Shown here: positions 35,009-43,770 of the stretch, piece after piece
Layout of the letters: each line of letters begins with the position of its first letter
Numbering within the stretch: the first letter of the stretch is position 1
NCBI GenBank assembly: GCA_030835825.1
Contig: JAURRA010000028.1
Span: forward strand, 29,297-93,296
Origin: Flavobacteriaceae bacterium
Lineage (GTDB): Bacteria > Bacteroidota > Bacteroidia > Flavobacteriales > Flavobacteriaceae
Direction of reading: 5' to 3'
DNA length: 64,000 nt
Translations under genes and position numbers: made by a program
Notes under the pieces: generated by a model
The model's database searches: none
What the model saw: only the letters and a program-made list of their open reading frames with translations
What the model was told of the DNA's origin: nothing

Positions 35009-35689
35009 ATGAATCCGAGTGACGTTAAGATTTTACTGGTTGACGATGATCCAGACATTCTTGAAATTTTAACTTACAATCTCCAGAAAGAAGGGTATCA
35101 GGTTGTAACGGCTGAGAACGGCATTAAAGCTGTTAAAAAAGCCAGAAAAGAAAAACCCGATTTGATAGTCCTAGATGTGATGATGCCCGAAATGGAAGGC
35201 ATACAAGCTTGTGAACAGATTCGTTCAATTCCTGAATTGAACCATGTATTAATTACCTTCCTTACCGCGAGAGGAGAGGATTATTCGCAACTCGCTGGTT
35301 TCGAGGTAGGAGCAGATGACTATATTACCAAGCCCATTAAGCCCAAACTTTTAATTGGGAAAGTGGCCTCGCTTTTACGCCGTTTGAATACAACAGAAAG
35401 TAATTTAAAAGTCACGGTAGGTTCCTTAACTCTTGACCGTGATGCTTATACAGTTATTCAAAATGAGGAAGCGCATTCATTGCCTCGAAAAGAATTTGAA
35501 TTACTGTCATTACTTATGTCCCGACCAGGTAAGGTTTTTAAAAGAGATGAAATTTTAAATATGGTTTGGGGTAACGATGTGGTTGTGGGAGGCAGAACCA
35601 TTGACGTCCATATCCGCAAGTTAAGAGAAAAAATAGGTGACGACCGGGTGGAAACGGTCAAGGGAGTTGGGTATAAGTTCTCCGAATAG
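35009..35689 (+). CDS. OmpR/PhoB-family response regulator
   Basis: A 226-residue two-component regulator. The receiver domain (about 5-120) has VDDDPDILEIL, the phospho-acceptor Asp56 in LIVLDVMMP, and the conserved lysine in DDYITKPIKPK. The C-terminal winged-helix domain (about 132-226) includes RKEFELLSLLMSRPGKVFKRDEIL and GGRTIDVHIRKLREKIGDDRVETVKGVGYKF. The partner sensor kinase gene follows 13 bases later. The pair resembles PhoB/PhoR and may control phosphate or envelope responses. Confidence 0.95.
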   Translation: MNPSDVKILLVDDDPDILEILTYNLQKEGYQVVTAENGIKAVKKARKEKPDLIVLDVMMPEMEGIQACEQIRSIPELNHVLITFLTARGEDYSQLAGFEVGADDYITKPIKPKLLIGKVASLLRRLNTTESNLKVTVGSLTLDRDAYTVIQNEEAHSLPRKEFELLSLLMSRPGKVFKRDEILNMVWGNDVVVGGRTIDVHIRKLREKIGDDRVETVKGVGYKFSE

Positions 35690-35702
35690 CTAGTTTCGTT
35701 TT

Positions 35703-36746
35703 ATGAAAAAATCATACAAGTTTGCAATTAAAACTGCTGTGCTCTATAGTTTGTCCCAGTCTGTCCTGATTTTGTTACTGATGGTAATCATGGGTCAGTT
35801 CCATTGGTTGTGGGTATTGATGTCGGCCGTTTTCTCCTTTCTTTTAGTATTTGGATTGGTTCAGTATCGCATTGAATATTTTATTTACCGCCAAGTAAAA
35901 CAAATATATGATGACTTGAGTCTGCTCGAATCGACGTCCTTTGTTAAGGATCAAATTACAACAGATATGACTAATTTGACTCAAGAAATAGATAACTATG
36001 CCAGAAATAAGAAGCTAGAAATAGAGACATTAAAAGTTCGTGAAGCCTATAGAAAGGAATTTATTGGCAATGTGTCTCATGAATTGAAAACCCCCCTTTT
36101 TACAGTACAAGGCTATATTTCTACTCTTTTAGATGGAGCTAAAAATGACCCCGACTTGCTGACAAAGTATTTGAAAAGTGCAGAAAAGGGAGTCGATCGT
36201 CTGGCCTTCATCGTTAAAGATTTAGATATGATTACCCAATTAGAGGCAGGGGTGATGACTCTCGACCAGACTGAATTTGATGTTTTGGAGGTAGTTAAAA
36301 ATGTGTTTGAACTGTGTGAGATGAAGGCCCATCGCAAAAACATTACACTTACTTTTGTTCAAAATTACAAGAGCCCTATTTTAGTCAGAGGAGATCAGCA
36401 GCGGTTGCAGCAAGTGGTTTCCAATTTGATAATTAATTCAATCAAATATGGAAGTCAAAATGGAACAACTGAAGTTGCCGTTGAGAATTTGACTACCGAA
36501 AAAGTAATAGTCAGAATTACAGATAACGGTGAAGGCATTGACCAAAAACATATCCCTCGAATTTTTGAACGTTTCTATAGAGTTGACAAAAGCGGATCGA
36601 GAAAAGAGGGTGGATCGGGGCTAGGTTTAGCAATTGTTAAGCACATTTTAGAGGCGCATGACGAAAAATTATTTGTCGAGAGTGCAGTCGATACGGGAAG
36701 CGAGTTCTCCTTTACACTCGCCAAAGCTTCCGCACAGCCGCAATAA
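35703..36746 (+). CDS. Membrane sensor histidine kinase (PhoR-like)
   Basis: A 347-residue kinase with two N-terminal membrane helices (about 10-31 and 34-54), almost no periplasmic loop, and a short cytoplasmic linker. His126 in FIGNVSHELKTPLFTVQGYI is the phospho-acceptor. The HATPase domain has QQVVSNLIINSIKYG (N box), DNGEGIDQKH (G1) and KEGGSGLGLAIVKHI (G2). With so little outside the membrane it likely senses an intramembrane or cytoplasmic cue, or an interacting transporter. It is in one operon with the upstream regulator. A perfect inverted repeat overlaps its stop codon. Confidence 0.93.
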   Translation: MKKSYKFAIKTAVLYSLSQSVLILLLMVIMGQFHWLWVLMSAVFSFLLVFGLVQYRIEYFIYRQVKQIYDDLSLLESTSFVKDQITTDMTNLTQEIDNYARNKKLEIETLKVREAYRKEFIGNVSHELKTPLFTVQGYISTLLDGAKNDPDLLTKYLKSAEKGVDRLAFIVKDLDMITQLEAGVMTLDQTEFDVLEVVKNVFELCEMKAHRKNITLTFVQNYKSPILVRGDQQRLQQVVSNLIINSIKYGSQNGTTEVAVENLTTEKVIVRITDNGEGIDQKHIPRIFERFYRVDKSGSRKEGGSGLGLAIVKHILEAHDEKLFVESAVDTGSEFSFTLAKASAQPQ

Positions 36747-36767
36747 ACTTTTGCTCCAAAAGTTTAT
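36743..36767 (+). terminator. Perfect inverted repeat at the end of the sensor kinase gene
   Basis: An 11-bp A/T-rich stem (ATAAACTTTTG and its complement) with a three-base CTC loop includes the stop codon of the kinase gene. It is followed by TCTTTACC, a weak T tract, so it may act as a weak terminator or RNA-stability hairpin between the two-component operon and trmB. Confidence 0.5.
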
Positions 36768-36787
36768 CTTTACCAAAAGATTATAAC

Positions 36788-37465
36788 TTGGGTAGTAAAA
36801 ACAAACTTCGGCGATTTAAGGAAAATGAGACCTTTGAAAATGTCATACAACCGTCTCGGGAGGAACTGATCAATGACAATTTCCCGTTCAAAGGCAAGTG
36901 GCGCGAGTTGGTGTTTAAAAACGATCGACCTATCGTCCTTGAGCTGGGCTGTGGGAAAGGAGAATACACGCTAGCCCTGGGTGCTTTGCGTCCCGAAACT
37001 AACCATATCGGCATAGATATCAAAGGGGCGAGATTTTGGAGAGGTGCCAAAACAGCATTAGAGACTGGCTTGCGCAATGTCGCGTTTTTAAGGGCGCAAA
37101 TTGAACTCATTGCCTTCGCTTTCGACAATCATGAAATCGATGAGATTTGGATTACTTTTCCCGATCCTCAGATCAAATACAAGCGAACCAAACACCGCAT
37201 GACTAATCCGGAATTTCTAAAGTCATATCAAAAAATTTTAAAACCCGACGGCATAATTCATTTAAAGACTGACAGCGAGTTTATGCACGGCTATACTCTT
37301 GGTTTATTGCAGGGCCTAGGTCATGAGATTTTGTACAGCAATCACAATGTGTATAAGTCCGATCATACACCAGATGTGGTACGCACTGTTCAAACCTTTT
37401 ATGAGTCGCAATATTTGGCTGAAAACAAACCCATTACCTATTTAAAATTTAAATTCGGAAGCTAG
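36788..37465 (+). CDS. trmB: tRNA (guanine-N7-)-methyltransferase
   Basis: Methylates guanosine 46 of tRNA using SAM. The 225-residue protein has VLELGCGKGEYTLAL (SAM motif I), HIGIDIKGARFWRGAK and the conserved IWITFPDPQIKYKRTKHRMTNPEFL segment. It starts with TTG: the conserved N-terminus MGSKNKLRRFKENETFENV begins there and no ATG lies near it. The stop overlaps the GTG start of the next gene (TAGTG), indicating translational coupling. Confidence 0.95.
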   Translation: MGSKNKLRRFKENETFENVIQPSREELINDNFPFKGKWRELVFKNDRPIVLELGCGKGEYTLALGALRPETNHIGIDIKGARFWRGAKTALETGLRNVAFLRAQIELIAFAFDNHEIDEIWITFPDPQIKYKRTKHRMTNPEFLKSYQKILKPDGIIHLKTDSEFMHGYTLGLLQGLGHEILYSNHNVYKSDHTPDVVRTVQTFYESQYLAENKPITYLKFKFGS

Positions 37466-38091
37466 TGGAGACCCCTTTTCTTTTTTTATTGGGATTTTTA
37501 GTAGCTGCAGTTGGAGTAATTCCTCCAGGCATACTCAACATTTCTGCCGCAAAAATTAGTGTTACCGTTGGCTATCCCAGATCGGTGAGCTTCTCTATTG
37601 GCGTTTGCTTGGTCGTGTTAGCACAAACGATGATAGCAATATTTTTCTCACGATATATTTCTGATCATCCTGAGTTGATTGCGGTTCTCAAACTTGTAGC
37701 AGGAGTGATTTTTATTTTAGTGGGTATTTATTTTGGATTTATCGCCCACCCAAAACCATCAGGATTGCCTACGGTTGATTTAAATAGCAAAAAAAGTTAC
37801 CTTTTCCAGGGGATGTTTTTATCCGCAATCAATTTTCTACCCATCCCTTATCAAGCCTATATGGCCTTGACTTTTTCGTCCTGGGATTGGTTTCATTTTG
37901 ACCCCTATGAGATCGGTCTTTACATTGCGGGTGCAACCATGGGTACGTTTAGCATTTTGTATGTGTATATTTTTTTCTTCGACGCTCTGAAGCACTTAAA
38001 GATATTTTCTGCGCAGAATATGAATTATATCATAGGTTTAGTCTCCGCTATTATTGCCCTAATCACATTTTATAGTAGTTTCACATCATGA
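37465..38091 (+). CDS. LysE-family amino-acid exporter
   Basis: A 208-residue integral membrane protein with about six hydrophobic helices. The N-terminal GVIPPGILNISAAKISVTVGYPRSVSFSIGVCLVVLAQT segment matches the LysE/RhtB family. Its substrate (amino acid or similar small metabolite) cannot be read. It starts with GTG overlapping the trmB stop, and its stop overlaps the ATG of the next gene (ATGA). So trmB, this gene and the alkyltransferase-like gene form a tightly coupled operon. Confidence 0.82.
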   Translation: METPFLFLLGFLVAAVGVIPPGILNISAAKISVTVGYPRSVSFSIGVCLVVLAQTMIAIFFSRYISDHPELIAVLKLVAGVIFILVGIYFGFIAHPKPSGLPTVDLNSKKSYLFQGMFLSAINFLPIPYQAYMALTFSSWDWFHFDPYEIGLYIAGATMGTFSILYVYIFFFDALKHLKIFSAQNMNYIIGLVSAIIALITFYSSFTS

Positions 38092-38435
38092 CAATTTACG
38101 TCCAAAAAGATTTTTATCACTTCATTTATGAGGTTGTTCTACAAATTCCAGAAGGACGGGTTACCAGTTATGGCGCTATCGCTAATTATTTGGGCGCTAA
38201 AAGGAGCTCTCGGACTGTCGGTTACGCCTTAACCGTTTCAAACAAAGGTGAGATTCCTGCTCATAGGGTGGTCAACAGAAATGGCCTGTTGACGGGAAAA
38301 CACCATTTTGGTGGGTCGGATATCATGCGTCAACTCTTGGAATTGGAGGGTGTAAAGGTGGTAAAAGATCAAGTTGTTGATTTTAAGAATCTATTTTGGG
38401 ATCCATCCCAATTCTTAGGTCCTGGGCAACAGTAA
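38088..38435 (+). CDS. Alkyltransferase-like (ATL) DNA-base-flipping protein
   Basis: A 115-residue homologue of the DNA-binding domain of O6-alkylguanine transferases. The helix-turn-helix and arginine-finger region RVTSYGAIANYLGAKRSSRTVGYAL is present. The motif is IPAHRVVNRNG, with Ala58 in place of the catalytic Cys of PCHRV, so it cannot take up alkyl groups. ATL proteins bind alkylated guanine and flag it for nucleotide excision repair. It is coupled by a 4-base overlap to the LysE-type gene. Confidence 0.9.
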   Translation: MTIYVQKDFYHFIYEVVLQIPEGRVTSYGAIANYLGAKRSSRTVGYALTVSNKGEIPAHRVVNRNGLLTGKHHFGGSDIMRQLLELEGVKVVKDQVVDFKNLFWDPSQFLGPGQQ

Positions 38436-38451
38436 ATTCTAACATTACCAG

Positions 38452-38459
38452 TATATTTG
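38452..38459 (+). promoter_or_regulatory. Promoter -7 box for the Fe-S operon
   Basis: TATATTTG matches TAnnTTTG, 30 bases before the Mrp ATG. Confidence 0.65.
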
Positions 38460-38488
38460 CAATATAAATCAATTCCTAAAAAGCACCC

Positions 38489-39622
38489 ATGACTTTTGAT
38501 AAAGTGGCAATTCTCAATGCTTTAAAAACCATAACGGCTCCCGGTGAAGCCGAAAATATGGTGGACAGTGGGGTAGTTAAAAATGTAGTCATCTTTGGAG
38601 ATGAGGTGGTTGTCGATGTGACCATTTCAAATCCTACCCTACAAGCTAAAAAGCGTGTTGAAGTCGATATCATGAAAACAATACACGATTTGGTTTTCGA
38701 AAAGGCCAAAGTGGAGGTGCGCGTAACGGTGAACGCTCCAACAGCTAACAACGCCCCGACTATTAAAGGACAACCAATTGCTGGTATTCAAAATATTATT
38801 GCGGTAGCCTCCGGAAAAGGCGGCGTTGGAAAAAGCACAGTGACTGCAAATTTGGCGGTATCTCTATCAAACATGGGATTTAAAGTTGGTATACTAGACG
38901 CCGATATTTATGGGCCTTCTATACCTATAATGTTTGACGTGTTCGATCAACGGCCTCTGTCGGTTCAGGTAGATGGTAAGGCCAAAATGAAACCTGTAGA
39001 AAATTATGGGGTAAAAATTTTGTCAATAGGCTTTTTTACTAAGCCCGATCAGGCTGTTATTTGGAGAGGTCCAATGGCTTCTAAAGCCTTGAATCAAATG
39101 ATCTTTGATGCGGACTGGGGTGAGTTAGATTTTTTGATTGTCGATTTGCCGCCTGGAACAGGAGACATTCATTTGAGTATCATGCAAGCCATGCCAATTA
39201 CTGGAGCGGTTGTTGTCAGTACGCCTCAAGCCGTTGCTTTGGCCGACGCTCGCAAAGGAGTAGCCATGTTTCAACAAGACAGTATTCAAGTCCCTGTCCT
39301 TGGCATAGTTCAAAATATGGCCTACTTTACCCCCAAAGAGTTGCCGGATAATAAATATTATATTTTTGGAGATGGAGGAGCAGCTTCACTTGCAGAAGAT
39401 TTAGGTGTGCCATTTTTAGGTGAAGTCCCCCTCGTTCAGAGTATTCGAGAAGCTGGTGATGTCGGCAGGCCTGCGGCTCTCCAAGAACAGGGTCCACTTC
39501 CCAAAGTATTTGAAAATATTACTCAAAACATGGTAACGGAAATGGTCAAACGCAACAAGAGTTTACCTCCTACAGAAGTAATTAAAATAACGACTATGGC
39601 AGGTTGCTCTGCCTCAAAATAA
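38489..39622 (+). CDS. Mrp/ApbC-family iron-sulphur carrier ATPase
   Basis: A 377-residue P-loop ATPase. An N-terminal MIP18/DUF59-like domain (about 1-90) precedes the deviant Walker A GKGGVGKST (109-117), DADIYGPSIP and VDLPPGTGDIHLS. The family assembles and transfers 4Fe-4S clusters to apo-proteins. It is followed by a NifU-type scaffold gene 6 bases later, which supports this role. Confidence 0.94.
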   Translation: MTFDKVAILNALKTITAPGEAENMVDSGVVKNVVIFGDEVVVDVTISNPTLQAKKRVEVDIMKTIHDLVFEKAKVEVRVTVNAPTANNAPTIKGQPIAGIQNIIAVASGKGGVGKSTVTANLAVSLSNMGFKVGILDADIYGPSIPIMFDVFDQRPLSVQVDGKAKMKPVENYGVKILSIGFFTKPDQAVIWRGPMASKALNQMIFDADWGELDFLIVDLPPGTGDIHLSIMQAMPITGAVVVSTPQAVALADARKGVAMFQQDSIQVPVLGIVQNMAYFTPKELPDNKYYIFGDGGAASLAEDLGVPFLGEVPLVQSIREAGDVGRPAALQEQGPLPKVFENITQNMVTEMVKRNKSLPPTEVIKITTMAGCSASK

Positions 39623-39628
39623 ACGATA

Positions 39629-39865
39629 ATGACAGCAGAAACACTCACGGAGAATATTGAAAAGGCCTTGGGAGAAATTAGACCTTTTTTGCAAAATGAC
39701 GGCGGTGATATTTCTTTAGTTAGCATTGAAAACATGACTACAGTTAAGGTAAGACTTGAAGGGGCTTGCACCAATTGTAGTGTGAATCAAATGACGCTGA
39801 AGTCTGGTGTTGAAATGACCATTAAAAAGTACGCCCCCCAAATAGAAAACGTAATCAATATTTAA
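39629..39865 (+). CDS. NifU C-terminal-domain Fe-S scaffold protein
   Basis: A 78-residue stand-alone NifU-like (Nfu) domain. The cluster-binding motif CTNC (Cys47, Cys50) lies in the typical GACTNCSVNQMTLKSGVE context, and LQNDGGDISLVSIE precedes it. It would hold a 4Fe-4S cluster for transfer to targets. It lies between the Mrp ATPase and a ferredoxin reductase gene in one operon. Confidence 0.95.
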   Translation: MTAETLTENIEKALGEIRPFLQNDGGDISLVSIENMTTVKVRLEGACTNCSVNQMTLKSGVEMTIKKYAPQIENVINI

Positions 39866-39870
39866 CCGTT

Positions 39871-40926
39871 ATGATACAAACAGACATTCTAATCATTGGC
39901 GCAGGTCCAACGGGTTTGTTTGCGGTTTTCGAAGCGGGATTACTCAAATTACGGTGTCACTTGATCGATGCCTTGGTGCAGCCGGGCGGTCAATGTACAG
40001 AGATTTATCCCAAAAAACCGATTTACGATATTCCAGGATTTCCTGAAATTTTGGCTGGTGATTTGGTCGATAATTTAATGGAACAGTGCAAGCAGTTTGA
40101 GCCAGGATTTACCTTAGGGGAACGCGCTGAGACTATAGAAAAACAAGCAGATGGCTCGTTTGTGGTGACTACAAATAAAGGAACAGTTCATCGGGCTAAG
40201 GTCATTGCTATTGCAGGAGGTCTGGGAAGTTTTGAACCACGAAAACCGTTGATCGATCGGATAGGATTTTTTGAATCAAAGGGTGTCTCATATGCCATCA
40301 AGGATCCTGAATTTTATCGCAACAAAAACGTTGTAATTGCTGGAGGCGGTGATTCGGCTCTCGACTGGTCTATTTTCTTGGCCACTATAGCCTCCAAAGT
40401 GACCTTGATACACCGCAGAAACGAATTTAGAGGTGCTTTAGATTCCGTAGAAAAAGTACAGCGATTGAAAAAGGACGGCTTGATCAACTTGATCACCCCA
40501 GCCGAAGTAGTCGAATTGGAGGGGAGTGATCGATTGGAAGCAGTCTTGGTAAAGCAAGAAGCAAATGAGCCACTGCGCTTGATTGCGGATGCCTTCATAC
40601 CTCTTTTTGGATTAACACCAAAACTTGGTTCAATTGCAGATTGGGGTCTTGAGATAGAAAAAAATGCTATTAAGGTTAATAATACATTGGATTATCAGAC
40701 GAACATACCTGGCGTCTTTGCCATTGGAGATGTGAACACCTATCCAGGTAAAATGAAACTTATTTTGTGCGGCTTCCATGAGGCGACCTTGATGTGTCAA
40801 TCAGCCTATAAAATTATTCATCCCAACAAAAAATCAATTTTCAAATATACTACGGTGAGTGGCGTAGATGGATTTGATGGTACTAGAAAAGAAGCGCCTA
40901 AATCCGTTGTAAAATCTATAGACTGA
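39871..40926 (+). CDS. Ferredoxin--NADP reductase, thioredoxin-reductase-like type
   Basis: A 351-residue FAD/NAD(P)H oxidoreductase. The FAD motif IIGAGPTGLFAVFEA is at the N-terminus, QPGGQCTEIYPKKPIYDIPGFPEI follows, and the NADPH motif is GGGDSALDW. The redox-active CxxC of true thioredoxin reductases is absent, which is the hallmark of the TrxB-like ferredoxin--NADP reductase subfamily. Its stop overlaps the ferredoxin start (TGATG). Together they should supply low-potential electrons to the Fe-S proteins encoded upstream. Confidence 0.92.
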   Translation: MIQTDILIIGAGPTGLFAVFEAGLLKLRCHLIDALVQPGGQCTEIYPKKPIYDIPGFPEILAGDLVDNLMEQCKQFEPGFTLGERAETIEKQADGSFVVTTNKGTVHRAKVIAIAGGLGSFEPRKPLIDRIGFFESKGVSYAIKDPEFYRNKNVVIAGGGDSALDWSIFLATIASKVTLIHRRNEFRGALDSVEKVQRLKKDGLINLITPAEVVELEGSDRLEAVLVKQEANEPLRLIADAFIPLFGLTPKLGSIADWGLEIEKNAIKVNNTLDYQTNIPGVFAIGDVNTYPGKMKLILCGFHEATLMCQSAYKIIHPNKKSIFKYTTVSGVDGFDGTRKEAPKSVVKSID

Positions 40927-41255
40927 TGCTTGATGTCACTATTCATATCACGGATCGCGATGGGGCGACTCATGAAGTACAAGCGCCGACTGATATGGCA
41001 ATGAACCTGATGGAAGTGGTTAAGGGATTTGAGTTGGCGCCCGAGGGGACAATTGGCATTTGTGGCGGTATGGCCATGTGCGCCTCATGTCAATGTTATG
41101 TTGAATCGGATCATCAATTACCCGAGCAAACCGAAGATGAATTGGCTATGTTAGCAGACGCCTTATTTGTCAAATCCAACAGCCGTTTAGGGTGTCAAAT
41201 TGTAATTTCAAAAGAACTAGAAGGTCTTGCCGTAACCTTGGCGCCAGAGGAATAA
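40926..41255 (+). CDS. 2Fe-2S ferredoxin, adrenodoxin type
   Basis: A 109-residue electron carrier. Four cluster ligands follow the CX5CX2C...C plan: Cys46, Cys52, Cys55 and Cys90, in GICGGMAMCASCQCYVE and SRLGCQI. An extra Cys57 is nearby. It is translationally coupled to the reductase gene upstream and is the last gene of the four-gene operon. It ends one base before the stop of the convergent esterase gene. Confidence 0.93.
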   Translation: MLDVTIHITDRDGATHEVQAPTDMAMNLMEVVKGFELAPEGTIGICGGMAMCASCQCYVESDHQLPEQTEDELAMLADALFVKSNSRLGCQIVISKELEGLAVTLAPEE

Positions 41256-41975
41256 TTAATCGATTAATTTCAACTTAGCTACTGAAATCAAACGCTCCAC
41301 GAAAAGGGTGTAAGCGGCTTCAGAGGGATGCAGGCCATCAGTTGCCACAAGGCTTGGGTCATTCAGACCTTCTTGAGTAATGTCTGTTATATTGACGAAT
41401 GAAATCCCCCTTTGAGTGCAAACTGATTCGGCAAAAGTGTTGTATTCAATGATATCAGAGGTAATTTGATTGGGATTTGACATGGCCTGACCGAAAGGTG
41501 TGAAGGCGTAATCTGGAATTGATACCACAATAACTTTAGTTTTGTTGCCGCCTGCCTTTTCGATTGCAATGTCCAATAATTGGACAAACTCTGTCTCATA
41601 AATTGAAAAAGGCTTGCCTTGGTATTGGTTGTTGACACCGATAAGCAGAGAAACCAAATTATTATCATTCGATGGCGAAGCCTCGGAAATGGCCTGAAGT
41701 AAATCGGTTGTTGTCCAGCCTGTCTGAGCAATGATGCTCAAACTGATTTCAGAGTTAGGTATCTCATCTATTAACGATGCTTTCAATTGAGCAGGCCAGC
41801 GACAGGTATCACAAACGCTCTCACCAATGGTGTAACTATCTCCTAGGGCAAGGAAATTGAAATTTTGAGTAGTGGAATCGACCATGTTAGTAGAGTTTTC
41901 TTTTTTAGGTTGACATGACAACCCCAGGGTGCAAAGGACTATACTGAGGGTTTTACGCCAAAAAGAATTCATCAT
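41256..41975 (-). CDS. SGNH/GDSL-family hydrolase lipoprotein
   Basis: A 239-residue esterase or lipase-like protein with a lipoprotein signal (lipobox LGLSC, Cys21 from the chosen ATG). The catalytic Ser lies in ALGDSYTIGE (block I), the Asn in SLLIGVNNQYQG (block III), and Asp/His in DGLHPSE (block V). It would cut ester bonds of small acyl or carbohydrate esters on the envelope. The ATG at 41975 is preferred; a TTG farther upstream exists. Confidence 0.88.
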   Translation of the reverse strand: MMNSFWRKTLSIVLCTLGLSCQPKKENSTNMVDSTTQNFNFLALGDSYTIGESVCDTCRWPAQLKASLIDEIPNSEISLSIIAQTGWTTTDLLQAISEASPSNDNNLVSLLIGVNNQYQGKPFSIYETEFVQLLDIAIEKAGGNKTKVIVVSIPDYAFTPFGQAMSNPNQITSDIIEYNTFAESVCTQRGISFVNITDITQEGLNDPSLVATDGLHPSEAAYTLFVERLISVAKLKLID

Positions 41976-42008
41976 GCTATTTTTTAAAAAGTTCAAACGA
42001 AGTAAACT

Positions 42009-43187
42009 TTATTTGAACGCATTCAGTCCAGTCACGTCCATTCCTGTGATCAGCAAATGGATGTCATGAGTTCCTTCATATGTAATAACACTCTCAAGAT
42101 TCATCATGTGTCTCATAATTGGATACTCGCCGGTAATACCCATTCCACCCAATATTTGTCGTGCTTCTCTAGCGATATTAATCGCCATGTCAACATTATT
42201 TCTTTTAGCCATTGAAATTTGTGCTGTTGTAGCTCGGCCTTCATTTTTCAGTACGCCCAAGCGCCATGCTAAAAGCTGCGCTTTGGTGATTTCGGTTATC
42301 ATCTCGGCCAGTTTTTTTTGCTGCAGCTGAAACTGACCAATGGGCCGATCGAATTGCATGCGCTCTTGACTGTAACGCAAGGCGGTGTCGTAACAGTCCA
42401 TAGCTGCACCAATAGCCCCCCAAGCAATACCATATCTCGCAGAGTCTAAACAACCTAGAGGAGCGCCTAATCCAGATTTGTTGGGCAATAAATTTTCTTT
42501 AGGCACCTTTACATTGTCAAATATGAGTTCACCAGTAGCACTCGCTCTTAGTGACCATTTGTTGTGGGTTTCAGGTGTGCTAAATCCTTCCATGCCCCGT
42601 TCGACAATCAGTCCGTGAATTCTGCCCGCTTCATTTTTGGCCCAAACTATTGCAATATCAGCAAAAGGAGCATTTGAAATCCACATCTTCGCGCCATTCA
42701 AAAGGTAATGGTCACCCATGTCCTTGTAATTCGTGGTCATTCCTCCCGGATTTGAACCGTGGTCTGGCTCGGTCAGACCAAAACACCCCATAAATTCTCC
42801 TGAAGCCAGTTTTGGAAGAAATTTTTGTCTTTGTTCTTCAGTGCCATAGGCGTAAATGGGATACATAACGAGGGACGATTGTACAGACGCTGTGCTGCGA
42901 ACTCCCGAATCGCCACGTTCGATTTCCTGCATGATCAAACCATAAGAAATTTGATCCAATCCCGCTCCGCCATAGGACTCCGGAATATAGGGTCCAAAAG
43001 CACCAATCTCAGCTAAACCTGACACAATACTTTTTGGAAACTCGGCATTTTGTGCTGCATCTTCAATGATGGGAGAAACAGCTCGCTTGACCCACTCCCG
43101 GGCAGCTGCCCTAACGAGTTTGTGTTCTTCTGTCAACAAGTCATCAATACCGTAATAATCTGGTGATTCGAAAAGGTCTGGCTTCAT
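42009..43187 (-). CDS. Acyl-CoA dehydrogenase (glutaryl-CoA dehydrogenase-like)
   Basis: A 392-residue flavoenzyme. FAD and substrate segments include MGCFGLTEPDHGSNPGGMTT, WISNAPFADIAIVWAK and ARQILGGMGITGEYPIMRHM. The catalytic base is Glu371 in VITYEGTHDIH. The pattern is closest to glutaryl-CoA dehydrogenases, which oxidatively decarboxylate glutaryl-CoA in lysine and tryptophan breakdown. A saccharopine-dehydrogenase-like gene elsewhere in the window would fit lysine catabolism, but this is inference. Confidence 0.92.
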   Translation of the reverse strand: MKPDLFESPDYYGIDDLLTEEHKLVRAAAREWVKRAVSPIIEDAAQNAEFPKSIVSGLAEIGAFGPYIPESYGGAGLDQISYGLIMQEIERGDSGVRSTASVQSSLVMYPIYAYGTEEQRQKFLPKLASGEFMGCFGLTEPDHGSNPGGMTTNYKDMGDHYLLNGAKMWISNAPFADIAIVWAKNEAGRIHGLIVERGMEGFSTPETHNKWSLRASATGELIFDNVKVPKENLLPNKSGLGAPLGCLDSARYGIAWGAIGAAMDCYDTALRYSQERMQFDRPIGQFQLQQKKLAEMITEITKAQLLAWRLGVLKNEGRATTAQISMAKRNNVDMAINIAREARQILGGMGITGEYPIMRHMMNLESVITYEGTHDIHLLITGMDVTGLNAFK

Positions 43188-43234
43188 AGTTGTAATTTAA
43201 GTGACAAAGTTAAGTAATGTGTTAAATAATATCC

Positions 43235-43765
43235 TTATTCGGGGAGATAAAGTTGAATTAATCCTTGTGGTACATCCATAAAAATGATTTTCTTTTCACG
43301 ATCAACCCGTTTTATAAAATCGTCGTTGATGGGGATGAGCACCTCATTACTGTGATGATCTATTTCAAAGATGGCCTGAGCTGTTTGGTCGTTCACTCCT
43401 GTAATTTCACCAACGGGGCCGAAGCGTTCGTCACTTACGGTAAAGCCAATCACTTCGTGATAGTAAAATTTATTTCCGTTTAACTTAGGGAGTGCGCTCA
43501 TTGGCAAGTAAAGATCGCATTTCATCAGTGCATCTGCTGCTTTTTCATCGTCAACATCTTCAAGCTTTAATCTCAACAAGGCGGACTTATGCAGGTGTGT
43601 CGACGAGATAAAATAGGGCATTAAGCCATTGTTTTTTTCGATTAGTACAACTTCGAGTTGTTCGATTAGTTCAGGTTGGTCGGTATCTGTCTTGACAAGC
43701 AGCTCACCTTTGAAGCTGAACTTGCGAACGATAGTCCCAAAATAAAAACAGTCTTTTTTATCCAT
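43235..43765 (-). CDS. rimM: 16S rRNA-processing protein RimM
   Basis: Assists late assembly of the 30S head by binding ribosomal protein S19. The 176-residue protein has the N-terminal FYFGTIVRKFSFKGELLVKTDTDQPE domain and a C-terminal PRC-barrel domain with FYYHEVIGFTV and VLIPINDDFIKRVDREKKIIFMDVPQGL. It follows rpsP, its usual partner, but an intrinsic terminator sits in the 64-base gap and ends only a few bases before this ATG. Confidence 0.95.
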   Translation of the reverse strand: MDKKDCFYFGTIVRKFSFKGELLVKTDTDQPELIEQLEVVLIEKNNGLMPYFISSTHLHKSALLRLKLEDVDDEKAADALMKCDLYLPMSALPKLNGNKFYYHEVIGFTVSDERFGPVGEITGVNDQTAQAIFEIDHHSNEVLIPINDDFIKRVDREKKIIFMDVPQGLIQLYLPE

Positions 43766-43770
43766 AATTC

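Noticed and set aside
38088..38435. Active O6-methylguanine-DNA methyltransferase
   Set aside because: The catalytic cysteine is Ala58 (PAHR), so it is an alkyltransferase-like protein instead.
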